A DNA stretch of 64,000 nt from Parachlamydiales bacterium (GCA_041671045.1 JBAZCF010000003.1:248001-312000), one strand, 5' to 3'. Positions 17,141 to 26,836 are shown, counted from the first letter of the stretch. Numbers and translations are program-made. The notes: a model not told the origin generated them from the letters alone.

Positions 17141-18247
17141 GTGTATTCAAAAATATTCCTATTCCTACTTCTATTAAGCTTTTCAGCGAACAGATTGCAA
17201 GCAGCTGAGCGCTTGAAAGTCGATGTGCAAGTTTTTGAGCAATCTATAGCCATTATGGAGGGAGGAAATTTTTCCATTGATATTCGATGCAATCCGATCC
17301 CCCTTAAATCTCAAGCCATGCAAGATTATCTTACGAATGAAATTCCTGAAATTTCCCCTTGTCAAGGAGCCTATTTCGGCAATCAGAATCAATCCATTTC
17401 AGATAGGGATGCAGCAATGATAGAAATTAGCGGATTGAAAGTCTATGGCGTTGACACTCAGCAAGACACTATCATCGCAGGAGTTGAACCTATTGGGATC
17501 GGAATGGATGCTACTCTTAAAAAACTGCAAGAAATCTTATTACTGTCTTCTTCTCAGCGCCCAATTTTTATTGGATTTGATGTTGACGACACTCTTTTAG
17601 GTTTGAGAGAGGATCACACCAAAGAAGAATTCTTAAAGGAACGCCAAGACCTTGCCGAAGCTGTCGCACAACTTGCTCTTGAAGGTGTAAAAATCGTTAT
17701 TTTCAGCGATGGAGATTCTCAAGTTACGTTGAAGAGGATTGGTTATCCCTTAATGCAAATTTTACAGAAAAAGAAATTGCAAGAACCTATGACGCTGACC
17801 TTTTATGTGAATGGAATGATTACGAAGTTGAAATTAACGAACTATCCCGATGCAGCACCAACAGTTGCTTTTGATGCAGACTATAATGCGGAATGCCGTT
17901 TGAAGGCTAATTGTGTGGCATTATTGTCGAATCTCATTGGAGGAGTTGCTGAAAACATAGACGGTTTGATGTTAGGTTCAGGAATTTTGGCTGACTACTA
18001 CTTTGGCCATCTTACACAATTGAATGCAGATGGTCTTCATGTACGCAATCAAGATTTTTTTCCCGAATTTCTAACAATGCTAAGCCCTAAATGCAATGTT
18101 CTCCCACCTACCTTTAATTTAAGAGATTTCAATTCAAACACAGGAGATGTTTCCATGATGTCGATCACTGGCCTTCCTTCAGCGTATCGGCCTACACTCA
18201 TCCATGCCATTGCTGCGCAACTAATGAATATGCCGCCCACATTCTGA
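17141..18247 (+). CDS. Exported HAD-like protein, possible phosphatase
   Basis: 368 residues from a GTG. The start is chosen because it gives a clean signal peptide (LFLLLLSFSA, cleavage after LQA near 22). In the middle FIGFDVDDTLLGL (about 147-159) is the HAD nucleophile motif DxDxT, and VIFSDGDS (about 187-194) fits motif II. A later lysine/acidic motif is not obvious. HAD enzymes transfer phosphate groups, and an exported member could be an acid phosphatase acting outside the cytoplasm. The ribosome site is weak and an upstream extension is closed by stops. It is isolated after the two kinase-like genes. Confidence 0.6.
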   Translation: MYSKIFLFLLLLSFSANRLQAAERLKVDVQVFEQSIAIMEGGNFSIDIRCNPIPLKSQAMQDYLTNEIPEISPCQGAYFGNQNQSISDRDAAMIEISGLKVYGVDTQQDTIIAGVEPIGIGMDATLKKLQEILLLSSSQRPIFIGFDVDDTLLGLREDHTKEEFLKERQDLAEAVAQLALEGVKIVIFSDGDSQVTLKRIGYPLMQILQKKKLQEPMTLTFYVNGMITKLKLTNYPDAAPTVAFDADYNAECRLKANCVALLSNLIGGVAENIDGLMLGSGILADYYFGHLTQLNADGLHVRNQDFFPEFLTMLSPKCNVLPPTFNLRDFNSNTGDVSMMSITGLPSAYRPTLIHAIAAQLMNMPPTF

Positions 18248-18264
18248 GCTGACTCTCCTTAAGG

Positions 18265-18687
18265 TTAAGTAATACTGCTCCAAGATACATGCCGCACTTC
18301 AATTCCTGCGTTTTTGTAGTGTTGAAGTTTACTCTGAGAGGCAGCTTCTTTAGCGGCATCAGTTTTGTCAAGAAGTTCTAACACATCCCCGCTTTCATTC
18401 TCTAATGGCGCTGAAAGTAGGTTGAATGTGGTTTCTGCTTTGGGCCATTTTGGATCATTTTTTGTGAAGATCGCTATCTTCTCTATAGATGGAACCTTTT
18501 TAAGTGTATGTGGTAAAAAGGATTCGGCTGGAAAAGACCATAATAATTGATCCACAAATTTTGCAACATTATCATCTTCGACAATAAACTGAAGATTTTT
18601 CCCTTTTAAAGCATATTCACGAGCTATCGCACTGATGCACTCTTTTTTATGGGCTGTCGTAGTTACTGTAAAAAAGGTTACATTCAT
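18265..18687 (-). CDS. holC: DNA polymerase III chi subunit (HolC)-like
   Basis: 140 residues. It fits the small chi subunit: a Rossmann-like start (MNVTFFTVTT), then ISAIAREYALKGKNLQFIVED, then the family phrase LLWSFPAESFLPH (about 49-61), and a C-terminal YKNAGIEV helix. Chi links the clamp-loader complex to single-stranded-DNA-binding protein at the replication fork. Last gene of the rnr-mpg-DUF502-holC leftward cluster, 6 bp after the DUF502 gene. Sequence similarity to the family is modest but the motif order is right. Confidence 0.75.
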   Translation of the reverse strand: MNVTFFTVTTTAHKKECISAIAREYALKGKNLQFIVEDDNVAKFVDQLLWSFPAESFLPHTLKKVPSIEKIAIFTKNDPKWPKAETTFNLLSAPLENESGDVLELLDKTDAAKEAASQSKLQHYKNAGIEVRHVSWSSIT

Positions 18688-18693
18688 GTATGC

Positions 18694-19443
18694 CTACTTA
18701 TGTTCATCTAATTTTACATCTTTTAAGACAGGCGCTACCCCTTCTTGAGGGTCTAATGGAACGGGTTTCTGCTGTTCACAGCGGTTGAATATAGGCAAGA
18801 TGGATCCGCAAGAAATGATAAATTTCATGGCGTCTTCGACCTTCATATCTAGAAAAACTACATCTTTAGTTTTATAGATAGAGACAAATCCGGATGTCGG
18901 GTTAGGGGTTGTAGGGATGAAGACTGCGAGATATTCATTTTCATTTTCGGACAAACCTTGAATATCAGTTGTTGCGACCAAACCGATGGTCATTGCATCT
19001 TTATGCGGAAAAGGTGCTAGCACAACTTGTTTGAAAGAACGGCCGCCGGATGAAAAGATTGTATTAACAACTTCCTGCGAAGTTTTGTAAATGCTGTTGA
19101 TAAATGGAATGCGTAAAATAATCGCATGCCAAAGCCGGATGAAGTAATTGAAAAAGAACCAACGCGCAATGAACCCAAGTGCAATGGTAAAGAAGAAAAG
19201 GCAAAATAAGATGATGACTTTGCTCAAAAGCAATTGTACCTGTTGTGCCGTTAAGAAAAACCACCCCCCTGCAAAAAGCTGGTACCTATCAAAAATGGAT
19301 TGAAGGACACCCATGAAAGGATTAGTCAATAAGCTAACGATAAAATGGACCACAACTACCGTGAGCGCTAAAGGAAGCAAGATCACTAGCCCTGTCACAA
19401 AATATGTTTTGAAATTATTCTTTTTCACTTTTTTGATACCCAT
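18694..19443 (-). CDS. DUF502 membrane protein
   Basis: 249 residues. Two strong hydrophobic segments near the N-terminus (about 15-37 and 63-95), then the conserved DUF502 body with FINSIYKTSQEVVNTIF and the hallmark VFIPTTPNPTSGFVSIY region. Members are inner-membrane proteins of unknown function found widely in bacteria and plants. Its start overlaps the end of the mpg gene by 19 bp, pointing to translational coupling. The C-terminal ~40 residues are polar and probably cytoplasmic. Confidence 0.85.
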   Translation of the reverse strand: MGIKKVKKNNFKTYFVTGLVILLPLALTVVVVHFIVSLLTNPFMGVLQSIFDRYQLFAGGWFFLTAQQVQLLLSKVIILFCLFFFTIALGFIARWFFFNYFIRLWHAIILRIPFINSIYKTSQEVVNTIFSSGGRSFKQVVLAPFPHKDAMTIGLVATTDIQGLSENENEYLAVFIPTTPNPTSGFVSIYKTKDVVFLDMKVEDAMKFIISCGSILPIFNRCEQQKPVPLDPQEGVAPVLKDVKLDEHK

Positions 19444-20048
19444 TTCGAGTTCTTAATATAAAACCGCCAGAGGAGGTGCGCGTCATCACCGGCATAATCT
19501 ATACCAATACGTTTGGAGCTTACTATATCATGTGTGCCTTTAGTACGCGATTCAATCCAAATCGTAGGCGGCTGCAAATTGATTCCTGTATGCGCGAGTG
19601 TTATTCCTAGCGCCTGAGCTAGTTTTCCTGGTCCGGAAGTCAACGCGCGGTTGGTCGGCTCCATATGACGACGTTCAGCCATAACTTCAACCCCTTCACA
19701 GGGTTCTAATGCTCTTATAAGTACTGCGTGGGGAATATCTTGAATATTAGTCACAACATTGAAAAGCGCATGCAAACCGTAGCAGGAATAGACATAGCAT
19801 ACACCGCCTTCCGCATACATGATAGAGTTTCGTTTTGTTTTGCGGCCATTGTACGCATGCGAAGCGCGGTCTTCTGGGGCTCTGTAAGCTTCTGTCTCTA
19901 CGATCATTCCACTGGTGAGTTTTCCGCCGATATGGGTACAAAGGTACTTCCCTAACAGCTGCTGACTAATGGTAATAACATCGTCCTGAATATAGAAAGA
20001 CTTATCTAAAACCCTTCTTATGTCCTTTTTTCCCACGCCGTCTTTCAT
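19425..20048 (-). CDS. mpg: 3-methyladenine DNA glycosylase (AAG/MPG type)
   Basis: 207 residues, normal length for bacterial AAG. It removes alkylated and deaminated purines to start base-excision repair. Visible family motifs: LLGKYLCT, the catalytic GMIVETEAY (Glu in TEAY), SHAYNGRKTKRN, and AEGGVCYVYSCYGLHALFNVV. The ATG at 20048 lies inside the last 47 bp of rnr in another frame, an unusually long overlap. A GTG four codons later is an alternative start, but both overlap. The next gene (DUF502) overlaps its end by 19 bp. Confidence 0.9.
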   Translation of the reverse strand: MKDGVGKKDIRRVLDKSFYIQDDVITISQQLLGKYLCTHIGGKLTSGMIVETEAYRAPEDRASHAYNGRKTKRNSIMYAEGGVCYVYSCYGLHALFNVVTNIQDIPHAVLIRALEPCEGVEVMAERRHMEPTNRALTSGPGKLAQALGITLAHTGINLQPPTIWIESRTKGTHDIVSSKRIGIDYAGDDAHLLWRFYIKNSKWVSKK

Positions 20049-22380
20049 CTTTTCTATTATTATGGCTCTTCTTAGGAAAATTACTCTCTTTCATTAACTG
20101 GCGGACTCTTTCCTGATGTGTAATTTCACGATCACGGATAATATCCCAACGCGTTTCCAACATCACATAGTTGACTTCGAGAAGCAGTACTGAAAGCTTA
20201 TCACCCACGCGATAGATCTCACCATTACGTTGACCGCGCAGTTGCATTTTATGTTCATCATAAATGTAGTAATCTTGGCCAATATTACTGATATGTAAAA
20301 AGCCTTCAACCATTACATCCATAGCTTCAAAATAGATGCCAAAGTTTTTTATCTTAGTGATGACGGCATCGTATTCTTTGAAAGGATCCTCTTTCTTGAT
20401 CGAGTCTAACCACCGCAGCTTTTTAAGCAGGACAACGCTTTGTTCTGCACGTGAGCTTTTGCGCTCTTGTTCGGAACACTGTGTTGTGATCTTGGATAGT
20501 TCTTCTGAAGTGTAGCCTGCTTGAAAAATAGACCGGTGTATGACCAAGTCAATATAACGTCTAATAGGGCTGGTAAAATGGCAGTAATGCTGCAAACTTA
20601 GTCCATAGTGGCCAATATTTTCTTCTGAATACACAGCAAGGCGCATTTTACGGATATAGGCATTAGCTAGATATTCGCTAATGGGATTGTCGGAAATACT
20701 ATCGAACATCTTCTGAAAGTCAGAGGGCTCCGGCTCATTAGCGATTTTCAAACCAAAGGCATGGCAAATTTGGACGAATTCGCGAATATTCTCGGCTGCA
20801 GGCTGATCGTGGACACGGTATGCGACTTCCTTACCTTGCTTGTGCAAGTGGATCGCAACGATCTCGTTCGCCTTAAGCATAAACTCTTCAACTAACTGGT
20901 GCGTGACATCGTACTCTATGCGCTTTGTACCTGTAGGCATTCCATTTTCATCGACGACAACCATTAGCTCTGAAAGAGAAAACTCGATACTTCCTCTAAC
21001 ATAGCGTTGTTTCTTTAAGAGCTTGCACAACTCCACCATCAGATGCAGCGTAGGAGCGTGTTTACTTCTTTTCTTGCCGTCTAGAACTTCTTTGGCCTCT
21101 TCATAAGAAAAGCGTTTGGCACTGCGGATAACGGATTTGACAATTTCATACTTAACAACATTCCCGACTTTATCCAATTCTATCACAACAGTGACAGTCA
21201 AACGATTAACATTAGCGCGTAGGCTGCATAGGTTATCGGAAAGAACTGAAGGCAGCATCGGAACACATCTGCCGGGAAAATACGTCGAATTACAACGTTG
21301 GTTCGCTTCTAAATCTAATGCTGTCCCGGGTTCGACGTAATGCGAAACGTCGGCAATGTGCACCATCAGCTGATAATGCCCTTTTTTATTCTTAGATAGG
21401 GATAGGGCATCGTCGAAGTCTTTAGCAGTAGTGGGGTCGATTGTAAAGGTTTCTACTTCTCTGAAATCTGCTCTACCGGCAATATCTGAGGCAGACACTT
21501 GCTTGCCGAATTTCTGCGCTTCCTCAATGGCCTGTATAGGAAAATGATCGCGGATCTCAAACTCTTCAATAGCTGCAGGGATATCGCACGAAGGATCTGT
21601 GATATGGCCCATTTTTTCTTTCAGCGTGCAAATGGTAGGGGTCTCTTTCTCTCCCCATTTTTTTACAGCCAGAATAACCCTGTCTCCAACCGTTAAGGAA
21701 TTTCCCTCTTCATCTTCGACATAAACAGGACGGGTAGGCCCTAAAAGCGGAGCAAAGACCCAAGCTTTATGTTCGTGATCTATACGATTGACAATACCCG
21801 CTAAATGGGATCTTCCTCTCTGCAAGATAGTAACGATACGCCCTTCAGGACCTTTTTCAGATATAGCCAGGCGGTTTATCAAAACTTCAACCGTATCACC
21901 GTGCACAGCATCTAACGTCAAATGCTTAGGAATGAAAATATCTTGCTCCATTCCGAAGTGCTTTTCGGGCTGTAAAAAGGCGAATCCACGCGGATGCACG
22001 GATAGAACACCGCTGACAACATCGTCGCGCACTTTTTTGCAATGGTAACGCTGTTTCTCTACAAGTGCTACGCCTTCAGCAACAAGGCTTTTTAATATTT
22101 CGCGGAAAAGATCAAAATGTTGCTTTGGAATTGCTAATTTCTCTCTTAGCTCTTTAAAGGTAGAAGGTTGGAAATTTTTTCCTGAGATATACTGTCGAGT
22201 GCTTCTAAGTAGATTTTCAAAGAGCTTGTCCTGCTTAGGTGTCGCTTTGACTTCCGGAGCGGACACAGGAACGGGTTTTTTCTCTTTTTTAGCCTTTGCA
22301 GGCGCTTTATCTTTAAGCTCTGGCTTCTTTGCCGGCTTCTTTTTGGGGCTTGTCTGTGTCTTTTTTATCGAATCTGCCAT
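20002..22380 (-). CDS. rnr: Ribonuclease R
   Basis: 792 residues, the usual length. A Lys/Ala/Pro-rich N-terminal extension (1-50) is followed by a winged-helix segment, two cold-shock domains, the RNB catalytic domain and a C-terminal S1 domain (about 660-745), with a basic Lys/Arg tail (KKSHNNRKDERRRGKKGHKKG). The catalytic site is visible as TIDPTTAKDFDDALS, with the Asp cluster that binds magnesium. RNase R degrades structured RNA 3' to 5' in the cytoplasm. First gene of the leftward cluster, divergent from leuS with an ~80-bp shared promoter region. Confidence 0.95.
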   Translation of the reverse strand: MADSIKKTQTSPKKKPAKKPELKDKAPAKAKKEKKPVPVSAPEVKATPKQDKLFENLLRSTRQYISGKNFQPSTFKELREKLAIPKQHFDLFREILKSLVAEGVALVEKQRYHCKKVRDDVVSGVLSVHPRGFAFLQPEKHFGMEQDIFIPKHLTLDAVHGDTVEVLINRLAISEKGPEGRIVTILQRGRSHLAGIVNRIDHEHKAWVFAPLLGPTRPVYVEDEEGNSLTVGDRVILAVKKWGEKETPTICTLKEKMGHITDPSCDIPAAIEEFEIRDHFPIQAIEEAQKFGKQVSASDIAGRADFREVETFTIDPTTAKDFDDALSLSKNKKGHYQLMVHIADVSHYVEPGTALDLEANQRCNSTYFPGRCVPMLPSVLSDNLCSLRANVNRLTVTVVIELDKVGNVVKYEIVKSVIRSAKRFSYEEAKEVLDGKKRSKHAPTLHLMVELCKLLKKQRYVRGSIEFSLSELMVVVDENGMPTGTKRIEYDVTHQLVEEFMLKANEIVAIHLHKQGKEVAYRVHDQPAAENIREFVQICHAFGLKIANEPEPSDFQKMFDSISDNPISEYLANAYIRKMRLAVYSEENIGHYGLSLQHYCHFTSPIRRYIDLVIHRSIFQAGYTSEELSKITTQCSEQERKSSRAEQSVVLLKKLRWLDSIKKEDPFKEYDAVITKIKNFGIYFEAMDVMVEGFLHISNIGQDYYIYDEHKMQLRGQRNGEIYRVGDKLSVLLLEVNYVMLETRWDIIRDREITHQERVRQLMKESNFPKKSHNNRKDERRRGKKGHKKGFR

Positions 22381-22459
22381 CGTTTTATCTGAAACATGTG
22401 ATTAAAATAGGATCATAGCATACCATATTACATAAAACATACATGAGATTATCAAAGTT

Positions 22460-25015
22460 ATGGCATACGAACATCAACGCATCGAGAAAAAATGGCAATC
22501 CTTCTGGGAGAAACACAAGACGTTTAAGGCTGACAACTCCTCTACTAAGCCTAAATACTACGTCCTAGATATGTTCCCCTATCCTTCCGGCGCAGGACTT
22601 CACGTAGGACATGTCGAAGGCTACACAGCATCTGATATTATTTCCCGCTATAAAAGACAGAAAGGATTTGAAGTTTTACACCCCATGGGCTGGGATAGCT
22701 TCGGTCTTCCCGCAGAGCAATATGCCATCCGTACCGGAACCCACCCCGCTGTTACCACTAAGAAAAATATCGATACATACCGTCGCCAATTGCATTCTCT
22801 TGGATTTAGCTATGATTGGGAACGCGAATTCGCCACTAGCGATGCAAAATATTACAAATGGACACAGTGGATCTTTACTATTCTCTATAACAAAGGTCTA
22901 GCATACGAAGCAGAAATGTATGTTAACTACTGCCCCGTCTTAGGAACTGTTCTTTCCAATGAAGAAGTTGATAACGGGCGCGCCATCGAAGGTGGACACT
23001 TAGTCGAACGCCGTCCTTTGAAACAGTGGATCCTTAAAATTACGGAATACGCTGATCAATTATTGGAAGATCTTGCCGACTTAGATTGGCCCGATTACCT
23101 TAAAAGACTACAGATCAACTGGATAGGGAAAAGTGAAGGGGCCCATGTCCAATTCCGGATCAAAGACCACTCCGGCATCATTAAAGTCTTTACCACACGC
23201 CCCGATACTCTTTTCGGTGCAACTTATATGGTCCTAGCTCCGGAGCACCCCTTAATAGAAGAAATCACAACAGCTACACAAAAAGCGGAAGTGAATGCCT
23301 ATAAACAAAAAGCCGCTAACGAAACTGATCTAGACCGTACCGCCCTCAACAAGGATAAAAGCGGTGTCTTCACCGGCGCCTACGCCCTACACCCCATAAC
23401 TCAAGAACCTGTTCCTATCTGGATTTCCGACTACGTCCTCATGACCTACGGCACAGGTGCCATTATGGCCGTCCCTGCGCACGATGAAAGAGACTTTGAA
23501 TTCGCACAAGCATTCCATCTTCCTATCCGCTGTGTATACGATGTCGATAGCAAAGACCTTGCTGACAACCCTAATCCGGAAGAACTTAAGAAAAAAATCC
23601 TTGCAGGAGAAGCCTGCTGGCCCGGTTCAGGTAAATCTATCAACAGCCAATTCAGCGGACTAGACCTTAATGGACTTTCTGTCGAAGAAGCTAAAAAGAA
23701 AATCATCGACTGGTTAGAAGCAAACAGTAGCGGCAAACGCGCCACAAGCTACAAACTACGCGACTGGCTCTTTGCACGCCAACGCTACTGGGGCGAACCA
23801 TTTCCTATCCTCCATTTTGCTGACGGCACCAAACGCGTCCTCGACTTAGATGAGCTTCCCCTATGCCCTCCGGAGCTATCAAATTACGCACCCTCCCCAG
23901 AAGGTTTAAGCCCGCTAGGCCGTGCCAAAGAGTGGGTGGATATCACAGACCAGAAAACAGGCAAGCAGGCCAAAAGAGACCTCAACACTATGCCGCAATG
24001 GGCAGGATCGTGCTGGTACTACTTACGTTTCTGCGATCCTACAAATGACGAAGAAGCCTGGAGCCCTGCATCGGTAAAAAAATGGCTTCCTGTCGACCTT
24101 TACATCGGCGGAGTAGAACATGCCGTACTGCACCTACTCTATTCACGCTTCTGGCATAAAGTTCTCTATGACTGCGGACTAGTCCCTACAAAAGAACCTT
24201 TCAAATGCCTGCGTAATCCAGGAATGGTTACTGCACGCTCCTTCCAGCTAAGCACAGGCGCCTATGTAGAGCCAGTCGATACTCGCGAAGAAAACGGCGA
24301 ATTCTTCCACGTCAAAACAGGCGAGAAATTGCGTTCGCAAATCGATAAGATGTCTAAATCTAAACTCAATGGCGTGACACCTGACGAAATTATCGAAGAA
24401 TTCGGCGCAGATTCTCTACGCCTATACGAAATGTTCATGGGACCGCTAGAGAAAGAAAAAATTTGGAACACCGATGCTGTCAACGGCTGCTACCGCTTCC
24501 TCAATAGATTCTATGATATGGCAACTTCATCCAAAATAACCGATCAAGAAGATCCTGAAGCAATGCGTATCGTCCATAAGGCTGTCCACGGAATTGAAAA
24601 AGATATTCAAGATCTGCAATTCAATACCGCCATAGCCAAGATGATGGAATTCATCAACGAGTTCACTCGCCTGTCTGCATACCCGAAAAAAGGGATCTCT
24701 ATGATGGTGCAAGTCCTCATGCCTTTCGCACCACATATGGCAGAGGAACTTTGGGAATCCCTAGGAAATAAAACTACCGTTTCCCTGGAAGCTTTCCCTG
24801 AAGTTGATCCTTCTCTCTTACATGAATCAAGCGCTACCTACGTTGTCCAAGTTAACGGTAAAGTACGCGCACGCTTTGACATGCCTATTGACCTTTCACA
24901 AGAAGAAGTCATGAAGCTTGCCCTCGATAACTCCTCTGTGCAAAAGTTCATCGACGGTAAAGACATTCAAAAGGTAGTGTTCGTCCCCAACCGCCTGCTA
25001 AACTTAGTGGTCTAA
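22460..25015 (+). CDS. leuS: Leucyl-tRNA synthetase
   Basis: 851 residues, full length. Class I motifs: PYPSGAGLHVGHVEGYTASD (HIGH equivalent HVGH) near 38-57 and KMSKSKLNGVTPDEI in the C-terminal half. The inserted editing domain carries TTRPDTLFGATY and the discriminating GTGAIMAVPAHDERD. Charges tRNA-Leu with leucine. The stop TAA overlaps the ATG of the NlpC/P60 gene (TAATG), so translation is coupled. Confidence 0.97.
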   Translation: MAYEHQRIEKKWQSFWEKHKTFKADNSSTKPKYYVLDMFPYPSGAGLHVGHVEGYTASDIISRYKRQKGFEVLHPMGWDSFGLPAEQYAIRTGTHPAVTTKKNIDTYRRQLHSLGFSYDWEREFATSDAKYYKWTQWIFTILYNKGLAYEAEMYVNYCPVLGTVLSNEEVDNGRAIEGGHLVERRPLKQWILKITEYADQLLEDLADLDWPDYLKRLQINWIGKSEGAHVQFRIKDHSGIIKVFTTRPDTLFGATYMVLAPEHPLIEEITTATQKAEVNAYKQKAANETDLDRTALNKDKSGVFTGAYALHPITQEPVPIWISDYVLMTYGTGAIMAVPAHDERDFEFAQAFHLPIRCVYDVDSKDLADNPNPEELKKKILAGEACWPGSGKSINSQFSGLDLNGLSVEEAKKKIIDWLEANSSGKRATSYKLRDWLFARQRYWGEPFPILHFADGTKRVLDLDELPLCPPELSNYAPSPEGLSPLGRAKEWVDITDQKTGKQAKRDLNTMPQWAGSCWYYLRFCDPTNDEEAWSPASVKKWLPVDLYIGGVEHAVLHLLYSRFWHKVLYDCGLVPTKEPFKCLRNPGMVTARSFQLSTGAYVEPVDTREENGEFFHVKTGEKLRSQIDKMSKSKLNGVTPDEIIEEFGADSLRLYEMFMGPLEKEKIWNTDAVNGCYRFLNRFYDMATSSKITDQEDPEAMRIVHKAVHGIEKDIQDLQFNTAIAKMMEFINEFTRLSAYPKKGISMMVQVLMPFAPHMAEELWESLGNKTTVSLEAFPEVDPSLLHESSATYVVQVNGKVRARFDMPIDLSQEEVMKLALDNSSVQKFIDGKDIQKVVFVPNRLLNLVV

Positions 25016-25710
25016 TGCACTACGTCACAGCACCTTGGATAGATTTAAGAAGTAAGCCGGAACCTCACAGTTCCGGCTCTCTACGCGTCAAAGACCCCCT
25101 GCAAGAAACGCAGCTTCTCAAAGGCGAAAAAATCAATATCCTTCAAAACTGCGGACAATGGCTTTTTATCGAAGCCCTAGATCAGCCTGTCTATGAAAAA
25201 GACTCCTTAATCCCTTATAAAGGATGGATACTCAACGAAAACATTGCTGCAGAACCTCCGCTATTCGCACAAAAACCTATCATCCCTTACGACCAATTCA
25301 TAAACCTAGCCCTCACCTTCACAAACGTCCCCTATCTATGGGGCGGCCTCACCTTCTGCTTTCCCGAAGATGACAACAGCCGCGGTATCGACTGCTCCGG
25401 CCTCATCCACTACCTCTACCGCCGCTGCGGCAAGGTTATCCCTCGCAACTCTGCGGACCAATATAAGTTCTCGCAGCATATCCAACTCAAAGACCTACAA
25501 CCTAGAGACTTACTCTTCCTATCGCTTAATAAAATCTATCACGTTATGATCTACCTAGGCGGGGAAATTTGGTTCGAAGCCACCAGCGACTCCATGAATG
25601 TCCGACAAGCCACCACTACACAAAAGCTTGGAATACCTCTATCAGAAATGATCGAAGGTCTCCCACCCAAAGATAATATTCAAGCTTTCGCCGGAAAAAT
25701 TAATTTATAA
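25015..25710 (+). CDS. NlpC/P60-family cysteine peptidase
   Basis: 231 residues. The N-terminal ~80 residues look like an SH3b-type module; the catalytic domain follows. Cys in GIDCSGLIHYLY, His in KIYHVMIYLGG and a downstream polar residue form the usual Cys-His triad. Such enzymes cleave peptide links in peptidoglycan stems. No signal peptide is visible. It is coupled to leuS by a 1-bp overlap. Codons near 25055-25080 encode KPEPHSSGS and form a perfect 9-bp-stem hairpin, AGCCGGAAC / GTTCCGGCT, which resembles a hairpin outside genes at 27275. Confidence 0.85.
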   Translation: MHYVTAPWIDLRSKPEPHSSGSLRVKDPLQETQLLKGEKINILQNCGQWLFIEALDQPVYEKDSLIPYKGWILNENIAAEPPLFAQKPIIPYDQFINLALTFTNVPYLWGGLTFCFPEDDNSRGIDCSGLIHYLYRRCGKVIPRNSADQYKFSQHIQLKDLQPRDLLFLSLNKIYHVMIYLGGEIWFEATSDSMNVRQATTTQKLGIPLSEMIEGLPPKDNIQAFAGKINL

Positions 25711-25724
25711 AAGGTATACCTCTC

Positions 25725-26573
25725 ATGACAACTGCTCCAGGCTCCCACGAAGATAAAGTCAACATCCAAGGCGTCGAAATAGCCCTAGCCTTCCCCGACG
25801 AATTCCACTACCAATGGATCGGACAACACGATGTAATGGAACAGCTTCTCGCCTCCTGGCTTATCATCGATGAACACGACATTCCCCTCAACCCTCGCCT
25901 CATCGGTAAACCGGGCGTCGGCAAAACAACTCTCGCCTACGCCGCAGCAAAAAAACTCAATATGGATGTATACATCTACCAGTGCACTATGGACACCCGC
26001 CCCGAAGACCTTCTCATCACCCCCGTCATTGACAAAGGCGGCGGCATCCGCTACGTCGCCTCATCCCTCGTCACTGCCATGATACGCGGCGGCGTCTGCA
26101 TCCTTGACGAAGCCAACCGCATGAGCGAAAAATCCTGGGCCTCCCTAGCCCCTCTCCTAGACACCCGCCGCTACGTCGAATCCATCGTCGCCGGACTAAA
26201 AATTCCCGCCCACCGTGACTTCAGAATTTGTGTCACAATGAACGACGACGCCTCAACCTATGAGATCCCCGAATACATCCACAGCCGCCTACAACCCCAA
26301 ATATACCTAGACTTCCCCGAAGCCGAAGAAGAACGCCGCATCCTCAACGAAAACCTCCCCTTCGTCGATGCCGAAATTCTTGAATACGTCATCTCCTTCC
26401 TGCAAAAAGCCCACGCCCAAAATGAAAACTACACCGTAAGAGACGGCATAAACATCGCCCGCTACGCCGCCAAAAGAATCAAAGCCCTATCCCAACGCAA
26501 ATTCGACAAGGAAAACCTCCTCCGGCAAGCCGTCATCATGACCCTCGGCGACAGCGCCCTCACATACCTCTAA
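25725..26573 (+). CDS. MoxR/CbbQ-type AAA ATPase
   Basis: 282 residues. Walker A GKPGVGKTTLAYAAAKKL (about 61-78), Walker B CILDEANRMSEKSW, sensor 1 CVTMNDDAST, and an arginine-rich segment SRLQPQIYLDFPEAEEERRIL, the order seen in MoxR/CbbQ AAA+ proteins. These act as chaperones that insert cofactors or remodel complexes, normally with a VWA partner, none of which is next to it here. It follows the NlpC gene by 14 bp and may share its transcript. Codons are notably C-ending compared with the AT-rich accessory genes. Client unknown. Confidence 0.8.
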   Translation: MTTAPGSHEDKVNIQGVEIALAFPDEFHYQWIGQHDVMEQLLASWLIIDEHDIPLNPRLIGKPGVGKTTLAYAAAKKLNMDVYIYQCTMDTRPEDLLITPVIDKGGGIRYVASSLVTAMIRGGVCILDEANRMSEKSWASLAPLLDTRRYVESIVAGLKIPAHRDFRICVTMNDDASTYEIPEYIHSRLQPQIYLDFPEAEEERRILNENLPFVDAEILEYVISFLQKAHAQNENYTVRDGINIARYAAKRIKALSQRKFDKENLLRQAVIMTLGDSALTYL

Positions 26574-26602
26574 GCGCAGGCGACGACGAAGCTACGGTAG
26601 CA

Positions 26603-26836
26603 GCAGGGCTTTGCCCTGCACCCAGCAGGACTTCGTCCTGCACCTACCAAAGGTCTGGCGACCTTTTGGAATCCGCGGGTTGTATCGCTAGCTTGGAAGT
26701 ATGTTGTGTGAGAGTTTCGACACGAATCTCCGATTCGTGTCGCCGACGTTGACCTGCCCGCTGCGCGGTCACGTCAAAGATTGTAGACAACGATAATCCT
26801 TTCCTTAACGAATTAGTTTTTCACTAATAGACTCCG
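26603..26836 (+). repeat. Left arm of ~233-bp inverted repeat built from small hairpins
   Basis: About 85-90% identical by eye to the reverse complement of 27368-27599. It contains at least four local hairpins: GCAGGGC/GCCCTGC (26603-26619), GCAGGAC/GTCCTGC (26625-26641), CCAAAGGTC/GACCTTTTGG (26647-26669, one bulge) and CGACACGAATC/GATTCGTGTCG (26718-26742). It begins 30 bp after the MoxR gene stop. Substitutions between arms preserve local pairing (see findings). Confidence 0.85.

Noticed and set aside
26603..26836. CRISPR array
   Set aside because: The hairpins are different from each other, with no regular repeat-spacer spacing and no cas genes nearby.
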